A stretch of 64,000 nucleotides of DNA, taken from NCBI GenBank assembly GCA_016081115.2, contig JABTTQ020002177.1:62001-126000 (forward strand), given 5' to 3'. Shown here piece after piece: positions 45,341-57,084 of the stretch. The notes beneath the pieces were generated by a model. The model did not search any database and was not told where the DNA came from. It saw nothing but the letters and a program-made list of their open reading frames with translations. The translations under genes and the position numbers were made by a program. Each line of letters opens with the position of its first letter. The first letter of the stretch is position 1. The stretch comes from Rehmannia glutinosa. Taxonomy: Eukaryota > Streptophyta > Magnoliopsida > Lamiales > Orobanchaceae.

Positions 45341-46055
45341 AGTGAGGGGTCGTAAGAATGTCCGGATCAAAAGTATCCTCGGGGTGAACCCGCAGTGCTA
45401 TAAATAGTCAGGGACTATAAGAAGGTCTGGATCAGAAGTATCATCGGGATGTACACACGGTAATATAAAGTAACTGACCAATTAGAGTAAAAAGTTAAAT
45501 TACATGTTGAATGTTTACGATTATGCCTATTTTTGTATTTTATTTTGACAAATGTATCCCCATGGAGCGAGTTGAAAGCTCACCCCATATTTATTAACAC
45601 TTCTCAGGTTGAGGAGACCGAGTGATGATTGTAGGCGGTGGATGCAATAACAGTAAATTTTACTTAAATTGATTTTTAGAAATATTTTATTATTATCAAT
45701 GCTTTTGAAATTTCTATTGAATGGTGGTATTTTTTATTTAAAAGTTGTGTTTGGAATCAAAATACTTTGTTTATTTGAATGCGAATTTTAATTTTAGGCT
45801 ATGTTTCATAAAACACTCCCTTTTAGTGAATTACTTGGATATTTGAAAATTTTGGTCGATACAAGTAGCGCAGTGCATTTTTATAATCAGACTATGTTTT
45901 ATAAAATCAGAGTGGCGCGTCGGAAGTGTGATGGATTTTTGGGTTTATTAATAAAATGGTTCAGTTTTTTTTAGATGTGTCAGATTCATTTGCTTGTAAA
46001 TACATTTTCTTATTAAATTAGGTTACTTGTATATTCTGAAAATTAAGGCGTTACA
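45341..46055 (+). mobile_element. 3' part of a Ty3/gypsy LTR
   Basis: It ends AATTAAGGCGTTACA at 46055, the terminal motif of the Tekay-type LTR family seen inverted at 14013. It contains an imperfect ~64-bp tandem duplication (GTCGTAAGAATGTCCGGATC at 45348 and its relative at 45417) and the phrase GTTGAGGAGACCGAGTGATG typical of such LTRs. The start is unclear and no PBS follows. Confidence 0.55.
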
Positions 46056-46060
46056 CACTA

Positions 46061-46614
46061 TGTCCCTGACCTGCCCATCCAACCTAATGAAAATATGGGA
46101 GAGGTAATTATGTGTCCTCGATCCGTGTGTCACATCCGTGGACACGTGTCCATATCGCACCGAAATGAATTCGTGTGATATTCTATATAAGATATGCTCC
46201 AAACCTAATAGTGTCAGATCTCAGACATGACTCGCCCAATCACATAAATTATTAAGGCCGTCTCCCTTACACACCATCCCCTTAAAACCATAGAGTCAGT
46301 CAAGTTACTATGCAAATAATGATTTTATTTATGCTTATTTACTCAACTTGTATTGAGTGAGGTATATATACCTCCCCTATACATACCCCCATTTATGATT
46401 GATAGAAGATTCTGGAAATTAGTACTCGAAACATTTAAGAGAGCATTTTTCGCTCTAAGCTATAAAATATAAATCTTATCTATTCAGGTTGCTAGGTTTA
46501 AGCAGTTTTATTACTTTTTCTGCTCTATTTACTTTTATTTACTGAAACCCATACTTTGTTAACCCAAAAGGCCATTTTCTCTGTTTAACACGTGGGACAC
46601 CCAATAACCGATGA
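46061..46614 (+). mobile_element. Candidate Ty3/gypsy (Tat-type) LTR with PBS-like end
   Basis: A 550-bp segment from TGTCCCTGACCTGCCC to CCGATGACA contains a TATATAAG-type box (46172-46180) and is followed by ATAAATTGGCGCTTGAAG, which resembles a Tat-lineage PBS. No gag or second LTR was found. Boundaries are tentative. Confidence 0.35.
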
Positions 46615-47064
46615 CAATAAATTGGCGCTTGAAGAAGGCCTCTTGTCATCTAACAAATACTCGACCTTAAATCAGCTACTCAAGCCTTACAAAAATGTCT
46701 AAACACAACTCCAAATACACCTTATATTTTCCTGGATAAGAAGACATATTCAAGCATGTCAAACTCCTTATAAAAATAAAGCTGAAAAGCTGAGAAGAAA
46801 AATGAAAACATGAAGAATGAGCTTGATAAGATCGTTAAAAATGAGTTGCAGTCTCAAATAGCCAAGAAGAGCGACATTTGATTGAGGTAGACTCTAAGCA
46901 CCCACCTGCCCTAGGGTGAATTAGAGGGAAAAATCATTATTCCAGTTGAAAGCTAACCAAATAGAAAATCCCCCTACAAAAATAGAGGGTCTGCGAGCAT
47001 AGGAGTTGCTTCTTGTTTGAGACATTGAGAGAAAATAGTGGTCCCCCCAATCAAAATCAGGAAG
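46615..47064. other. Non-coding, possible leader of the preceding LTR
   Basis: Short lysine-rich frames occur on the plus strand (46700-46870). No domain. The minus ORF at 46921-47124 spans the edge of the next LTR and is not a gene. Confidence 0.3.
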
Positions 47065-48532
47065 TGTAGATCCCAAGGGGTGTTCGGTTAAGTCTAGAAG
47101 GGGGGGTTGAATAGACTTAACCAATTTTTCAATTTTAACTTAAATCAGAGTTTTATATAAGTAAATGGCTTAGTCCTTTGAAAGACAACTAGGTTCACCC
47201 TCAACAAAAGAGTTAACACTCAACAGACTCGACTAAGCTATTGATAGAGTAACTCAACTGGGTGAAGTGAGCTCTTTTAAAATTCAGTTTACTTGGTTTT
47301 ACAGCAGAAGTCTTACACACTTTTAAGAATGGTTTTACCACAATTGTTTTTGGTTAAGTTATTATCAATTCAGTGAGTAAATATATATCAGCAATAATAA
47401 AGATATGCTGAAATTAAATTTTGAAAGTAAATGACACAAAGCAATTTTATAGTGGTTCAAGGATTGGATAATTCCTCCACTCGACTCTTTTCTAGCTTCT
47501 GGAGGTAATCTACTAATGCAACAATTGTTACAAAATTGATACATAGTCTAAGTAGGATTTGATCACACAACTATATCTACTCCTAGGACACAACTTCATC
47601 GTAAGGCAGTTGCCTCACTACTTCAGCTCCTTCAAACCCTTCAGACTTGATCAATTATCCCTCCATCGGATTTAAAGTAGGTTCTAACTTGAACCTTGTT
47701 GCATGTCCTTCACCACGTGAAAGTGCAGACCCCTTGTTCTTGAAAAACAATTTCCCTCTTCAACGCGTTGAAGCTTTCTTCCTTCACTGAGTGTATTGGA
47801 TAGAATCACTTCGAAAGTAGGCTTGATGATTTTGAATAAATAGCTTGACAATATTTTGCAGTTGCTTGCTTTACTCAGATTTTCCCTTGTGTCATACATT
47901 GCTCGTATTGCTTGTGTTCACTCTCTGAATCTTCCTCAGCCTTTATAGTGACAGTTTAAAAAAGAGTTCATTGAAGAGATAGACATTTTTCAAACTTCAC
48001 TTCTTGATCGTTGGCTTCTATTGTTGTGCAACTACGTATGTTGACCCTTCCTTAAATTAATGCTCTACAGGTTGCCTAAAAAACTGCAGGTCTTCTACGA
48101 ACATCCCATTGGTTTCCAGCTACTTGCTCTTTCAGCAAGACATCTTTAAGGTTGCACGTCTGTCCCCTTACCATTTTGGGTAAGTCTTTGAACTTTCTTT
48201 GCAACAGATCTCTTTAGGTTTCTTCGAGTCCTTAAGCTGCTTTACCCCTTTGTTGAGTCTTCTCCATGAATCTGGGATGACTCAGTTGTTAGTCTACTGA
48301 AAGACATAGCTTCTTCACTTGACTGAAATTCTTCTTCGATACTCAGCTGCAACTCAGCTGAATCTTCACTGTAATTCTTCAGTCAACTTCTGTGATCTTC
48401 AACTTTGCTGCTTCGTAACTCAACTTATATCATATCTATTACATAGTTGAAATACAACAACAAATGGGGGCCAACTATCTAATATAAGTTTTCTATGCAT
48501 CATCAAAATCTATACAAATAGATTTCCCAACA
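47065..48532 (-). mobile_element. 3' LTR of the long-ORF element (SIRE-like)
   Basis: On its own strand it runs from TGTTGGGAAATCTATTTG to CCCCTTGGGATCTACA (1468 bp). A purine-rich minus-strand tract, CATCATCAAAAAAGAGAAAAT (48533-48553), abuts its start as a polypurine tract does. It therefore closes the element whose ORF occupies 48701-56717. The 5-bp flanks do not match (GGAAG and ATTTT), as expected for a 3' LTR next to its own internal DNA. It is similar to 54153-55717. Confidence 0.78.
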
Positions 48533-48700
48533 ATTTTCTCTTTTTTGATGATGCCAAAAGTTAAATAAAATACAACATAAAGTGCTAAAGAGAATGATTG
48601 AAAGAATTTCACATTTTATTAAATGTATCATTCAGCACTTACATGTACTTACATTGAGTTTGTGTATTTACAAGTAATGTAAAAATACAACAAAAATACT

Positions 48701-50790
48701 TCAATGCCTTTGTTGCTTCCTTCTACTTTCTTTATCTTCATCTCGCCTGTGGTGATCTTCATCATCTTTCCTCATCTTCTTCTCAGCTTCTCTCCTCTTG
48801 TTCCTATCATAATCTCTTCTCGCCGCTCGCTCATACTCTCTCTCCTCCCTTGCATTATCCTGTTCATATTTTCGCGCAAACTCATCAGTAGATCGGGTTG
48901 CTTCTCTATTGGCAATTTCATTGAAGCCTAGCCAGTATTCTTTGTTCTTTACAAGAGAATCTATACCAACAAATCTTGTGCCTCTACTTCTTCCACTAGG
49001 CCCCGATTCTCTCTCTCTTCCTTTTTCTCTTTCAGAGTCAGCTTCTCTAGGAGTTTGACTGGGTTGTATCATTGAAGTCTCCTGACTTTTAGATGACTGA
49101 GTCAGTTGCTCCTTGATTAAATCGACAACTTTCAGCCCTTTTTCCCAATACAATTTCCATGCGGGTACGAAGTCCATTCCCTCAAAATATCCTTCTGATC
49201 GAAGAGTATCAAATTCTTCGACATATCTTTCTTCTAACTAACCAATGGGAATGACTTCTTCACTCGTAGTTGGAAGCTTGCCTACCGGTAGTACTCCGAA
49301 GTGAGCTTTGATCTATTCAACTCTGTCAGATTGCCTTCTTTCAATATCTTTAATTTCAACTTCACAGACTTATCTTCTCCCTTTTTGGCATCATCACTAG
49401 TTGAGAGAGTAGGTTTGGACTGCAGGAGAAAGTCCAATTTCCTGTGAGTGATGGAGTCTGCTGCCTTTTGTTTAGAGTGGAGTGCATGCAACTCTGCCTT
49501 CATATCCAATATTTCAGCTCTCAGAGATGCCTCTGTGTGCTCCATTTGCTTCTGAAACTGTACCTTGAGCAGCTCCATATCAGTGAGATGAATGCATTGT
49601 ATTATGTCTATTTGTCCCTCTGTCTCTGCTGAAATTGAAATTGTTCAGCACCCCAAATCACCAATTTTGAGAAAAATGATCTAAAGTACCCAACTTGATC
49701 CCTTCAAAGTGCCTTTGTCTATTGAGCCCATTCTCTAATTTGTAGTACAACTCCTCTAATGTCCCTAGAAATTGTGGCATCATGATTGTCAATCCTCTGA
49801 TTGAGTGCAGCAAACCCTCTTTCCAATGCCTCAATTTCATCGTACATAGCTCGGAAGGCCTTTCGGAAGTCGGCTGCTTCAAGAGATGAATCCTCAGGTA
49901 GCAGTGATTCGAAGTCATGGCCAAATGGGACTATTCTCAAGTCATCTTGAGCCTGGAAATCAGCTGGGTCTACTTGGACATTGAATCTTGCAGCTTCTTC
50001 CATTGTATCAGCTTCGATTGGAATTTCAACAATGTAAGGGAACTCCAGCATCTTGAACATGCCACTAGGTTCAGAGGAAGTTCCCACTCCTCATTCGGGA
50101 ACACTTCTATCACCACCCTGGCTAACAACTCTGTTCACCTCAACTGTTTGAGCTACATTGGTAGTGGCAGTAGTGGAAGCCTACCGAGCTGACTGTGCCT
50201 CATCTGTCTCAACAGTTTCATTGGCAACAATATAATCATCCTTTTGAGTATTACTTACCTCCACTGTTTTAGCAGCATCACGGGAAGGTGATGGAACCAT
50301 GGGGGGCACATAAGCTAGACCAAACTTCATAGAGGCTTTTAGCTTAGCTTCCCTCATTTTTGCCTCTAAGTCCATTTCTTAAGGATCTGACTCAGCTGAT
50401 GCATAAGAATCTTCAAAATCAAGGAACTCATCATCTGAGTCAATCATTGCATGGATCACTATTGGTTCAGTGGACTCGGACTCTGGAGTGTTTAGAATAG
50501 CCTCAGAAACATTAACATTTCCCCTGGTAGTCTCAACTACCATGGGGTCTTCAGCAACCTTAGCAGTAGTCTCAACCACTACAAGGCCTTCGACAATCCC
50601 TACTACAGACTGAGCTTCAATTGGGTCTTCGTTGTTGGCATCCTTTGAGGCCTCAACCTCTAGGATTGCACTTTCAAGACTAGTAGTCTCAACTGCCATG
50701 GTCCTCCTACTTCCATCTTGTGCTGCAATTACAGGAATTCAGACATTTGTAACTTCATTGGCCTTCACTGGACCTTAGACCTTAGAAAGG
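48701..50790 (-). pseudogene. C-terminal half of the long unknown ORF
   Basis: The minus-strand frame runs from about 50790 to the stop at 48701 with a few breaks. In order: an acidic, valine/threonine-rich section (VVETTAKVAEDPMVVETTRG, DSDDEFLDFEDSYASAESDP), KMREAKLKASMKFGLAYVPP, then FPYIVEIPIEADTMEEAARF, a helical section EIEALERGFAALNQRID, a glutamine-rich coiled coil (FQKQMEHTEASLRAEILDMK), and a highly charged tail (REEREYERAARRDYDRNKRR) ending KESRRKQQRH. It looks like the disordered/coiled-coil C-terminal region of plant retroelement proteins. No gag knuckle, protease, RT or integrase is present. Function unknown. Confidence 0.6.
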
Positions 50791-50819
50791 AGTGAATAAA
50801 AAAATGAAGACATGTACTA

Positions 50820-51237
50820 AGTTAAACTAACTCAAATAGAATTTTGAAATTTTTATTTCTTTTTACTTTATTCTTTCTGAGTTTCTGCTAAATACTTCAA
50901 ATATTCAAATCAAGAAGTTCTAATTGGTCAAATCAGATGAAAGAAAGAAATCAATAACCAGTCTCTTTCTAATTTAAAAATTCAAATCAAATTTGAGATA
51001 TTTTTCCCGAATTTGACAAGTTACTAAAAAGATTCTTTTTTTCGATTTTTAATAATTAGTAATATTTTATGTGATTTTCCCATATCTTTCACCCATCTTA
51101 TCTATTCCTTTAGATTTTTTTTGACCAATAGATGTCTTTTACATCCAACTATATCAATGATTAATCTCGTAATTTTTATTTAAATGGCAGTTCCAAAAAA
51201 ACGTACTTCTGCATCAAAAAAGCGTATTCGTAAAAAT
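50820..51237 (+). pseudogene. rpl32: Plastid DNA insert with 5' end of rpl32
   Basis: ATG at 51184 opens MAVPKKRTSASKKRIRKN, the N-terminus of plastid ribosomal protein L32. Homology ends after about 18 codons. The ~350 bp upstream is AT-rich with poly(T) runs, consistent with the ndhF-rpl32 plastid spacer. Plant nuclei contain many such plastid fragments; with only 18 codons it cannot function. It sits inside the long minus-strand ORF at 50790. The left edge is approximate. Confidence 0.75.
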
Positions 51238-52275
51238 TTACAAGTGAATGTAGGATAGTACGAACTAAGGCCCCCGGATGCAAAAATGGTGGATGCACTC
51301 CATTTCTGGTGAGGGCGTCAGGATGAAGAAGTAGGGGACGGGATAAATAGAAACAACGGCTCCATACGGAATGATTTTGGGAATGTCGGTTAGGGTGCAA
51401 TCATGTTCGAGATTACTTAATACAGGCCCTTATTGGTTGCGTCTGAGCAGCGAAAGGCGGCGAGATTTCTTGAGAAATGAGTCGGTTCGATTGTATGAGG
51501 ACCGGTCATTTCGAGCTTCCAGTTATCTGGATTGCTAACGTGGTTAGATGACGCCGATGGAAGGAACTACTGGAGAGTCATCCAACTTTGATCCCCTAAA
51601 GGCAAGTGCATATGGAATCCCAAATAGAGATCCTTTGGCTCTAAACAACTAATGTCCTTACTTGGTCTATCAGCTACTCGGCCAGGACCTAATTTGGAGC
51701 TTTCCAGTCAAAGTCGTCGATTTTTAGGTCCTTTCGCAAGGCCAGATCATTCCATTGGGGATCCCCTTTTCACTCAGCAATCTATCTCCGTTAGCACTGT
51801 GGCAATTGGTGTCGTGTCAAGCACCTTCCTTCCTCAAAGAAGTTCTCAAATAAGTGTTGGGAATATATAATATAAACTCCTCAGCTGAAATAGTCTTAAC
51901 CATTTCAACTTCATTGGTCGCAACAGTGTCTTCAGTAGACTCACCATCGCCTCCAAACACCAAATTTTATTTGTCTCCTGCAGCCTCCTCTTTCAATGCA
52001 GTTCTCAGCTGAGCCTTCTCAATAGGGTCAGCTCCTTTAATGATCTCCACCTCGTCCCCACTGATAGGGATGCAATGGGGCGGGGCGGGGCGGTGTGGGT
52101 ATCTCAATACCCAGACCCGCCCCGTCCCCTCCACGGGGCAGGACGGGGCGACCCATATTGAAATATTTTTATTTGTTATTTATATTTTTATCTTATATTT
52201 TATATTATTAATAATTTTTTAATATTATATTTTGTATTGTAAATACATATTGTTTATAAAATTTGTCATTATTTG
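51233..52275. repeat. Tandem duplication, unit 1
   Basis: Unit 1 starts GTAAAAATTTACAAGTGAATG and includes 600 bp of GC-richer, non-retroelement sequence of unknown origin (51238-51840), a piece of the long minus-strand ORF (51846-52060) and the left half of the hAT MITE (52061-52275). The second unit begins at 52276 with the same phrase. The units are nearly identical. Unit 1 carries 56-57 bp (51766-51823) absent from unit 2, bounded by CCTT direct repeats. Confidence 0.92.
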
Positions 52276-53265
52276 TAAAAATTTACAAGTGAATGTAGGA
52301 TAGTACGAACTAAGGCCCCCGGATGCAAAAATAGTGGATGCACTCCATTTCTGGTGAGGGCGTCAGGATGAAGAAGTAGGGGACGGGATAAATAGAAACA
52401 ACAGCTCCATACGGAATGATTTTGGGAATGTCGGTTAGGGCGCAATCATGTTCGAGATTACTTAATACAGGCTCTTATTGGTTGCGTCTGAGCAGCGAAA
52501 GGCGGCGAGATTTCTTGAGAAACGAGCCGGTTCGATTGTATGAGGACCGGTCATTTCGAGCTTCCAGTTATCTGGATTGCTAACGTGGTTAGATGACGCC
52601 GATGGAAGGAACTACTGGAGAGTCATCCAACTTTGATCCCCTAAAGGCAAGTGCATATGGAATCCCAAATAGAGATCCTTTGGCTCTAAACAACTACTGT
52701 CCTTACTTGGTCTATCAGCTACTCGGCCAGGACCTAATTTGGAGCTTTCCAGTCAAAGTCGTCGGATTTTTAGGTCCTTTCGCAAGGGTCCAGATCATTC
52801 CATTGGGGATCCCCTTCCTTCCTCAAAGAAGTTACTGATATAGAATAAGTGTTGGGCATATATAATATAAACTCCTCAGCTGAAATAGTCTTAACCATTT
52901 CAACTTCATTGGTCGCAACAGTGTCTTCAGTAGACTCACCATCGCCTCCAAACACCAAATTTTATTTGTCTCCTGCAACCTCCTCTTTCAATGCAGTTCT
53001 CAGCTGAGCCTTCTCAATAGGGCCAGCTCCTTTAATGATCTCCACCTCGTCCCCACTGGTAGGGATGGCAATGGGGCGGGGCGGGGCAGTGTGGGTATCT
53101 CAATATCCAGACCTGCCCCGTCCCCTCCACGGGGCGGGGCGGGGCGACCCATATTGAATTTTTTTTATTTTTTATTTATATTTTTATCTTATATTTTATA
53201 TAATTAATAATTTTGTAATATTATATTTTGTATTATAAATACATATTGTTTATAAAATTTGTCAT
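52276..53265. repeat. Tandem duplication, unit 2
   Basis: This is the second copy of the ~1.04-kb unit. It continues past the point where unit 1 ends (GTCATTAT at 53260-53267) into the right half of the MITE, so it represents the original chromosomal context on the right. The minus-strand ORF piece here (52842-53059) reads VATNEVEMVKTISAEEFILY and ALKEEVAGDK, continuous in composition with the flanking ORF pieces. Confidence 0.9.
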
Positions 53266-53491
53266 TATATATGTTAAATATAATATTAAATACATAAAAC
53301 TATATTATTTTATATAATATGCATGTAAAATATACATTAAATGTTTTAAAAAAATAAAACAAAATAGCACAGGGCGGGGCGGGTACCCATGGGGTGGAGG
53401 TGATACCCAGACCCATCCCACCCAGACCCGTCCCGCCCGCCACAGGTCACGGGGCGGGTACCCATCGGAGCGGGTCATTTTGCCATCCCTA
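53060..53491. mobile_element. hAT-type MITE with perfect 8-bp TSD
   Basis: It starts TAGGGATGGCAATGGGGCGG and ends CATTTTGCCATCCCTA (inverted termini TAGGGATGGCAA/TTTTGCCATCCCTA). It is flanked by CCCACTGG on both sides (53052-53059, 53492-53499). The ends are G/C-rich GGGGCGGGGCGGG repeats and the centre AT-rich. It interrupts the long minus-strand ORF, whose frame resumes across it. A left-half copy at 52061-52275 comes from the tandem duplication. Confidence 0.93.
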
Positions 53492-53499
53492 CCCACTGG

Positions 53500-54147
53500 T
53501 TTCTATGTCAGAGAGCTACCCAGCTGCAGTCCCAAAAATGCATATGTGGGTCTCAGCTGGCTTAGTTGACCTTCCCTTTTCCAATGCCTTGGCCTTTTCA
53601 ACATTCTTATTCTCATAAAGAATCGATGTGCATTAGAGTGTATCAAGGCCATAAGAGACAGGGGCATTATCCAGGAAACCAAGGAGATATTTTTCCTCGA
53701 TCATATCAGGCCTTCTAAATTGGACTCGACTGGCACTTAGCTTCCATATCCTCCATGCGCGTAGCCTTTCTTCAATCTCACGATAAGCTGGGGATCCTAG
53801 TTCTTCAGGGGTGTTTGGGTCTTGGACATGCTCTTCAACATCAACCTTCTTTGTCCCATCATTTGCCTCAGTATCAACCATTTTGCTCTGAGGGCTTTGG
53901 CCAGCAGCTGAGCTATTTTGAGCTTCTTCAGCATCAGTTTTTTGTTCACCCATTTTCGTCTAATCAATTTTCTTTGTTGTTGGGTGGACAATAACTTCAG
54001 TTGTTTCTGCTTCAGCTATGAGTGATGCAGCTCTTTCGACAGCTTTTGCTACAACTTACTTCTTCATAAGTCGTCTCTTGGAGCGCATCTCCAAGGGGGC
54101 TTCGACCTTCTCCCAATTGGATCCTTCAGGCACAACTTGGAAGGTTG
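53500..54147 (-). pseudogene. Middle part of the long unknown ORF
   Basis: From the solo-LTR edge leftward the minus strand reads STFQVVPEGSNWEKVEAPLE then MRSKRRLMKK, AVERAASLIAEAETTEVIVH, and after a stop KMGEQKTDAEEAQNSSAAGQ and VDVEEHVQDPNTPEELGSPA, YLLGFLDNAPVSYGLDTL. It then continues as VEKAKALEKGRSTKPAE toward the MITE. It is disordered, E/A/S-rich linker-like sequence. Continuity of style and strand with 55723-56717 and 50790-48701 supports a single ORF. Confidence 0.5.
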
Positions 54148-54152
54148 ACTCT

Positions 54153-55717
54153 TGTAGGTCCCAAGGGGTGTGAGTGTAAGGTTTAGAAGGGGGGGTTGAA
54201 TAAACCTTACCAACTTTTCGATTTAGTCCTTTTAAAACGTTCAGAGTTAATACTTCACAGCTGAGTCCTTGATGGACAGCTAAGTTAGTTAATCAGCTGA
54301 GTTAGACATTTAACAGACTCGACTGAGTTATTGATAAAATAACTCAGCTGTTTTGACTAAAGAATTAACTCGACTGTGATATGTTTTCAGCGGAAGACTT
54401 AACACCCTTGAATTTGGTTAAGTTTGATTTAATACTTGGTTTTAGCACTTTGTTGATTATCAATTGGATAGCAGATTTATCAGCAGATATTAAAGTAATA
54501 TGCAGAAATTAAAATGCTGAAATGTAAATGACACAATAAATTTTTATAGAGGTTCGAAGATGGGGTAATTCTTCTAATCCTCTCTTCTCCAACTCCTGGA
54601 GGAATCCACTAAGTATTGATCAATATACAAAGTGGTTAACAGTCTAGATACAAGTCTTGATCACACAGCTGACTTGATCATTTGGGACTCAGTCTGGAGA
54701 TGCCTTGGTCACACAACTGGCTTCTCGTACGACTCAGGTTCTTCACAGGGTAGCTGCCTTGCTACTACAACCCACTTGCTCAAGCTTCTTGGATTTGATC
54801 ACGAATCCCTCCAAAAACTTGAGACTGGTTCGACCTTGAACCTTCCTACAATCCTCCGTGGAATGTAGACCCCTTGATTCTTCAAATGTTTTCTCTTCAA
54901 CTGATTGAAGTCGTCTTTCCTTCACAGGTGAGTGTTGGATTGATTTCCTTTGTAATGTAGGCTTGAGGATTGAACTTGAATGACTTGAGAGTAATTTTTG
55001 GTTACAGTTCAAATGTTAGCTTGAATGTTCGTGGTTTAGGTAACCTTCTCTCAGAGTGATTCCTCAGCCTTTTATAGTGATCTTTCAAAAATCTACCCGT
55101 TGAAGAGATAGGCTTACTTTCAAAAGACACTTGTGGTCGTTGGCTTGTCTTGTTGCAGTCCTTGGAATTGACATTTCCTCGTATGAATGATTCTTGACTT
55201 TTCGAGTTCGACACAGTGCGAGTGCTTCCCATTGGTTTATTCCTTTTGCACGCTTCTCGGGGATCGAGCACTTTAAGAAAGCGATATGGAGGTATTACTT
55301 GTTTAAGTAATTTTCTTGACTTCGTGCAACGGATCTCTTCCGATTATCTCGACTTGATTGCATTTTCTTGACTTCCCAGGTGACTTGAGTCGACTTCCAA
55401 TCATTGGATGACTCTTTTGTCACTTCAAATTGAGACTTGGTCGTTGTCTTGAGTTGACTTGATGATATTTCACTTAGTGAATCTCATTTTGCACCTTGAT
55501 CGAGTTCTGTCTTCTCTTCTTTGCCACACTTAGTCGCCTCGCATGGAGTCTTCCTTCTAGTCTCGGTTGTCTTCTTGCATGTTCAGGCATAGCTGACTTG
55601 ACTCAGCTCGACCAGCCCTATCTATTACAATGCAATTTACAACAAAAATGAGGTGCCAACTTTCTATTCTAAGTTTTACATGGCATTCATCAAAATCTAA
55701 AAAATAATTTCCCAACA
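54153..55717 (-). mobile_element. Solo SIRE-like LTR with 5-bp TSD
   Basis: This 1565-bp LTR (own strand TGTTGGGAAATTATTT to CCCCTTGGGACCTACA) is flanked by ACTCT on both sides (54148-54152 and 55718-55722). Neither PBS nor PPT adjoins it; instead the same ORF continues on each side. It is therefore a solo LTR left by LTR-LTR recombination of an inserted element, not the 5' LTR of the host element. Confidence 0.92.
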
Positions 55718-55722
55718 ACTCT

Positions 55723-56717
55723 GCTGCAGTAGACTCAACTGCAGGCTCTTCAGCAGCCTTGGCAACTGACTCTTCTTCATCTCTCAGACAGTAGTGACTG
55801 AGTCTTCGGCTTCTTTGCAGTAGCCTCACGGGATGCAACTGTCCTCCTTTTCTATGTTACTTTGGGAGCAACAACAACAGGTTCTGGAGAGGGGACTGGG
55901 GCAGCTGTGCCCTTGGGAACTTGCTAAGTTGATTCCCCCCTCAAAAGCGCTAGTCTTCTTTGCATACGCCTTATTCTGAGCAGCTGATATGTTTACATTG
56001 AACAACCTCTTGTTTGCATATAAAGGCTTCCTATGAAGGGGCACACCCTTATTCTCCAACAAGTATCCCCGGACTAGCCCATAGCCCAGGGAATGCACAA
56101 GCATCCCTTCGTCCAACTTCACATTGTGGACATTTTGACACAGCTTCCTGAAGATGAACTCACTCCAGTTCATCTCCATCTCGTCCATGATAGCAGTCAT
56201 CACACTCAGCTTAGCTTGGGAGAGCTTATTGTATGATCCAAACTTCATATCCACTCATTTTGCCACCACATCCATCAACTTGTGAAATTCTTCCTCAATA
56301 GCCTTCTTGGTGGCTGAGGGATTCAGCTTTCCAGCCACCTCCTTCTTCGCTATTTCCTTCCAGGTCTTCATGATATCGAACTCATGACCACTCAAATCCT
56401 TAAGTCCGCTTGGAAGGTGTGAGATACTTGGTCAAGTCGGTTGCCACTAACTTGATCTCATTTCAATTTGCTGAAGCGTGAATGCCATCATCGTGAACAT
56501 CGGCGTTCACATAGAATATCACAACCTCCTCTAGAAAGGTTTGCATCATCTCTAGTGACAAAAATCTCTTAAGCCCAGACTTCTCTAGGTGTCAGACTAT
56601 CTTCTTCGCCAACTCCTTGTCTTCAGATTGCTTGACAAGGCCTTCAAAGTCCACCAGAGAACCAGCGTGGACCTTCTCTCCGAGTTTTGTGAAGTTTAGA
56701 ATTGATTGCTTTAGTGC
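55723..56717 (-). pseudogene. N-terminal part of the long unknown ORF
   Basis: It starts at ATG 56717 in the context ATCACAAATGGCACTAAAGC: MALKQSILNFTKLGEKVHAG, SLVDFEGLVKQSEDKELAKK. After breaks it reads YEVW-like residues, then FGSYNKLSQAKLSVMTAIMD, MNWSEFIFRKLCQNVHNVKL and GYGLVRGYLLENKGVPLHRK, followed by an A/E-rich section cut by the solo LTR. The W/F-rich core resembles the putative plant transposon protein families found in non-autonomous plant LTR elements, a weak assignment by eye. About 190 bp upstream the strand shows GATATATATCCAAAAT, a TATA-like box. Confidence 0.5.
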
Positions 56718-57084
56718 CATTTGTGATTTCTTGAGAAATTTTAGAAGAACTTGAAAGAGTTTCTTGCAGAGAACACTTAGGAATTTTGAAAGCTTGAGAG
56801 TGAAAGTGAGAGGAGAGAAACTAATTTTGGATATATATGAGAAGTGAAAAGCTAGTTTCGGAATCTCAAATATTTGAAAGTTGATCAACGGACATGATTA
56901 AATCGTGCAAAAGTTATTAAACACATCGCAATTAATGGGCCAACATTCATATCCAATCATGAGTTACTCTTAGTAGCTTTTACTGCGTTGCATTTAATGA
57001 TGCTAACGTCAAGTGTCAAACATTCCCGCTTAATTACAAACGACCTTATTTTGTAACGTAGCTCATAAATGAGTTAGTTTTTTT
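56718..57084 (-). promoter_or_regulatory. Leader and possible promoter of the long ORF
   Basis: The minus-strand leader is pyrimidine- and TTTC-rich (TTTCTCTCCTCTCACTTTCACTC) with a TATATAT stretch at 56829-56836. No PBS or LTR end was identified between here and the copia fragment at 57085, so the element's 5' LTR appears missing. Confidence 0.3.

Noticed and set aside
51184..51258. Intact rpl32 gene
   Set aside because: Only about 18 codons match; the frame then runs into unrelated sequence and stops.
51238..51840. Mitochondrial origin of the 600-bp GC-richer segment
   Set aside because: Composition fits and it adjoins plastid DNA, but I cannot recognise a mitochondrial gene in it, so the origin is left open.
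54153..55717. 5' LTR of the long-ORF element
   Set aside because: It has its own 5-bp TSD, no PBS on its inner side, and the ORF continues on both sides.
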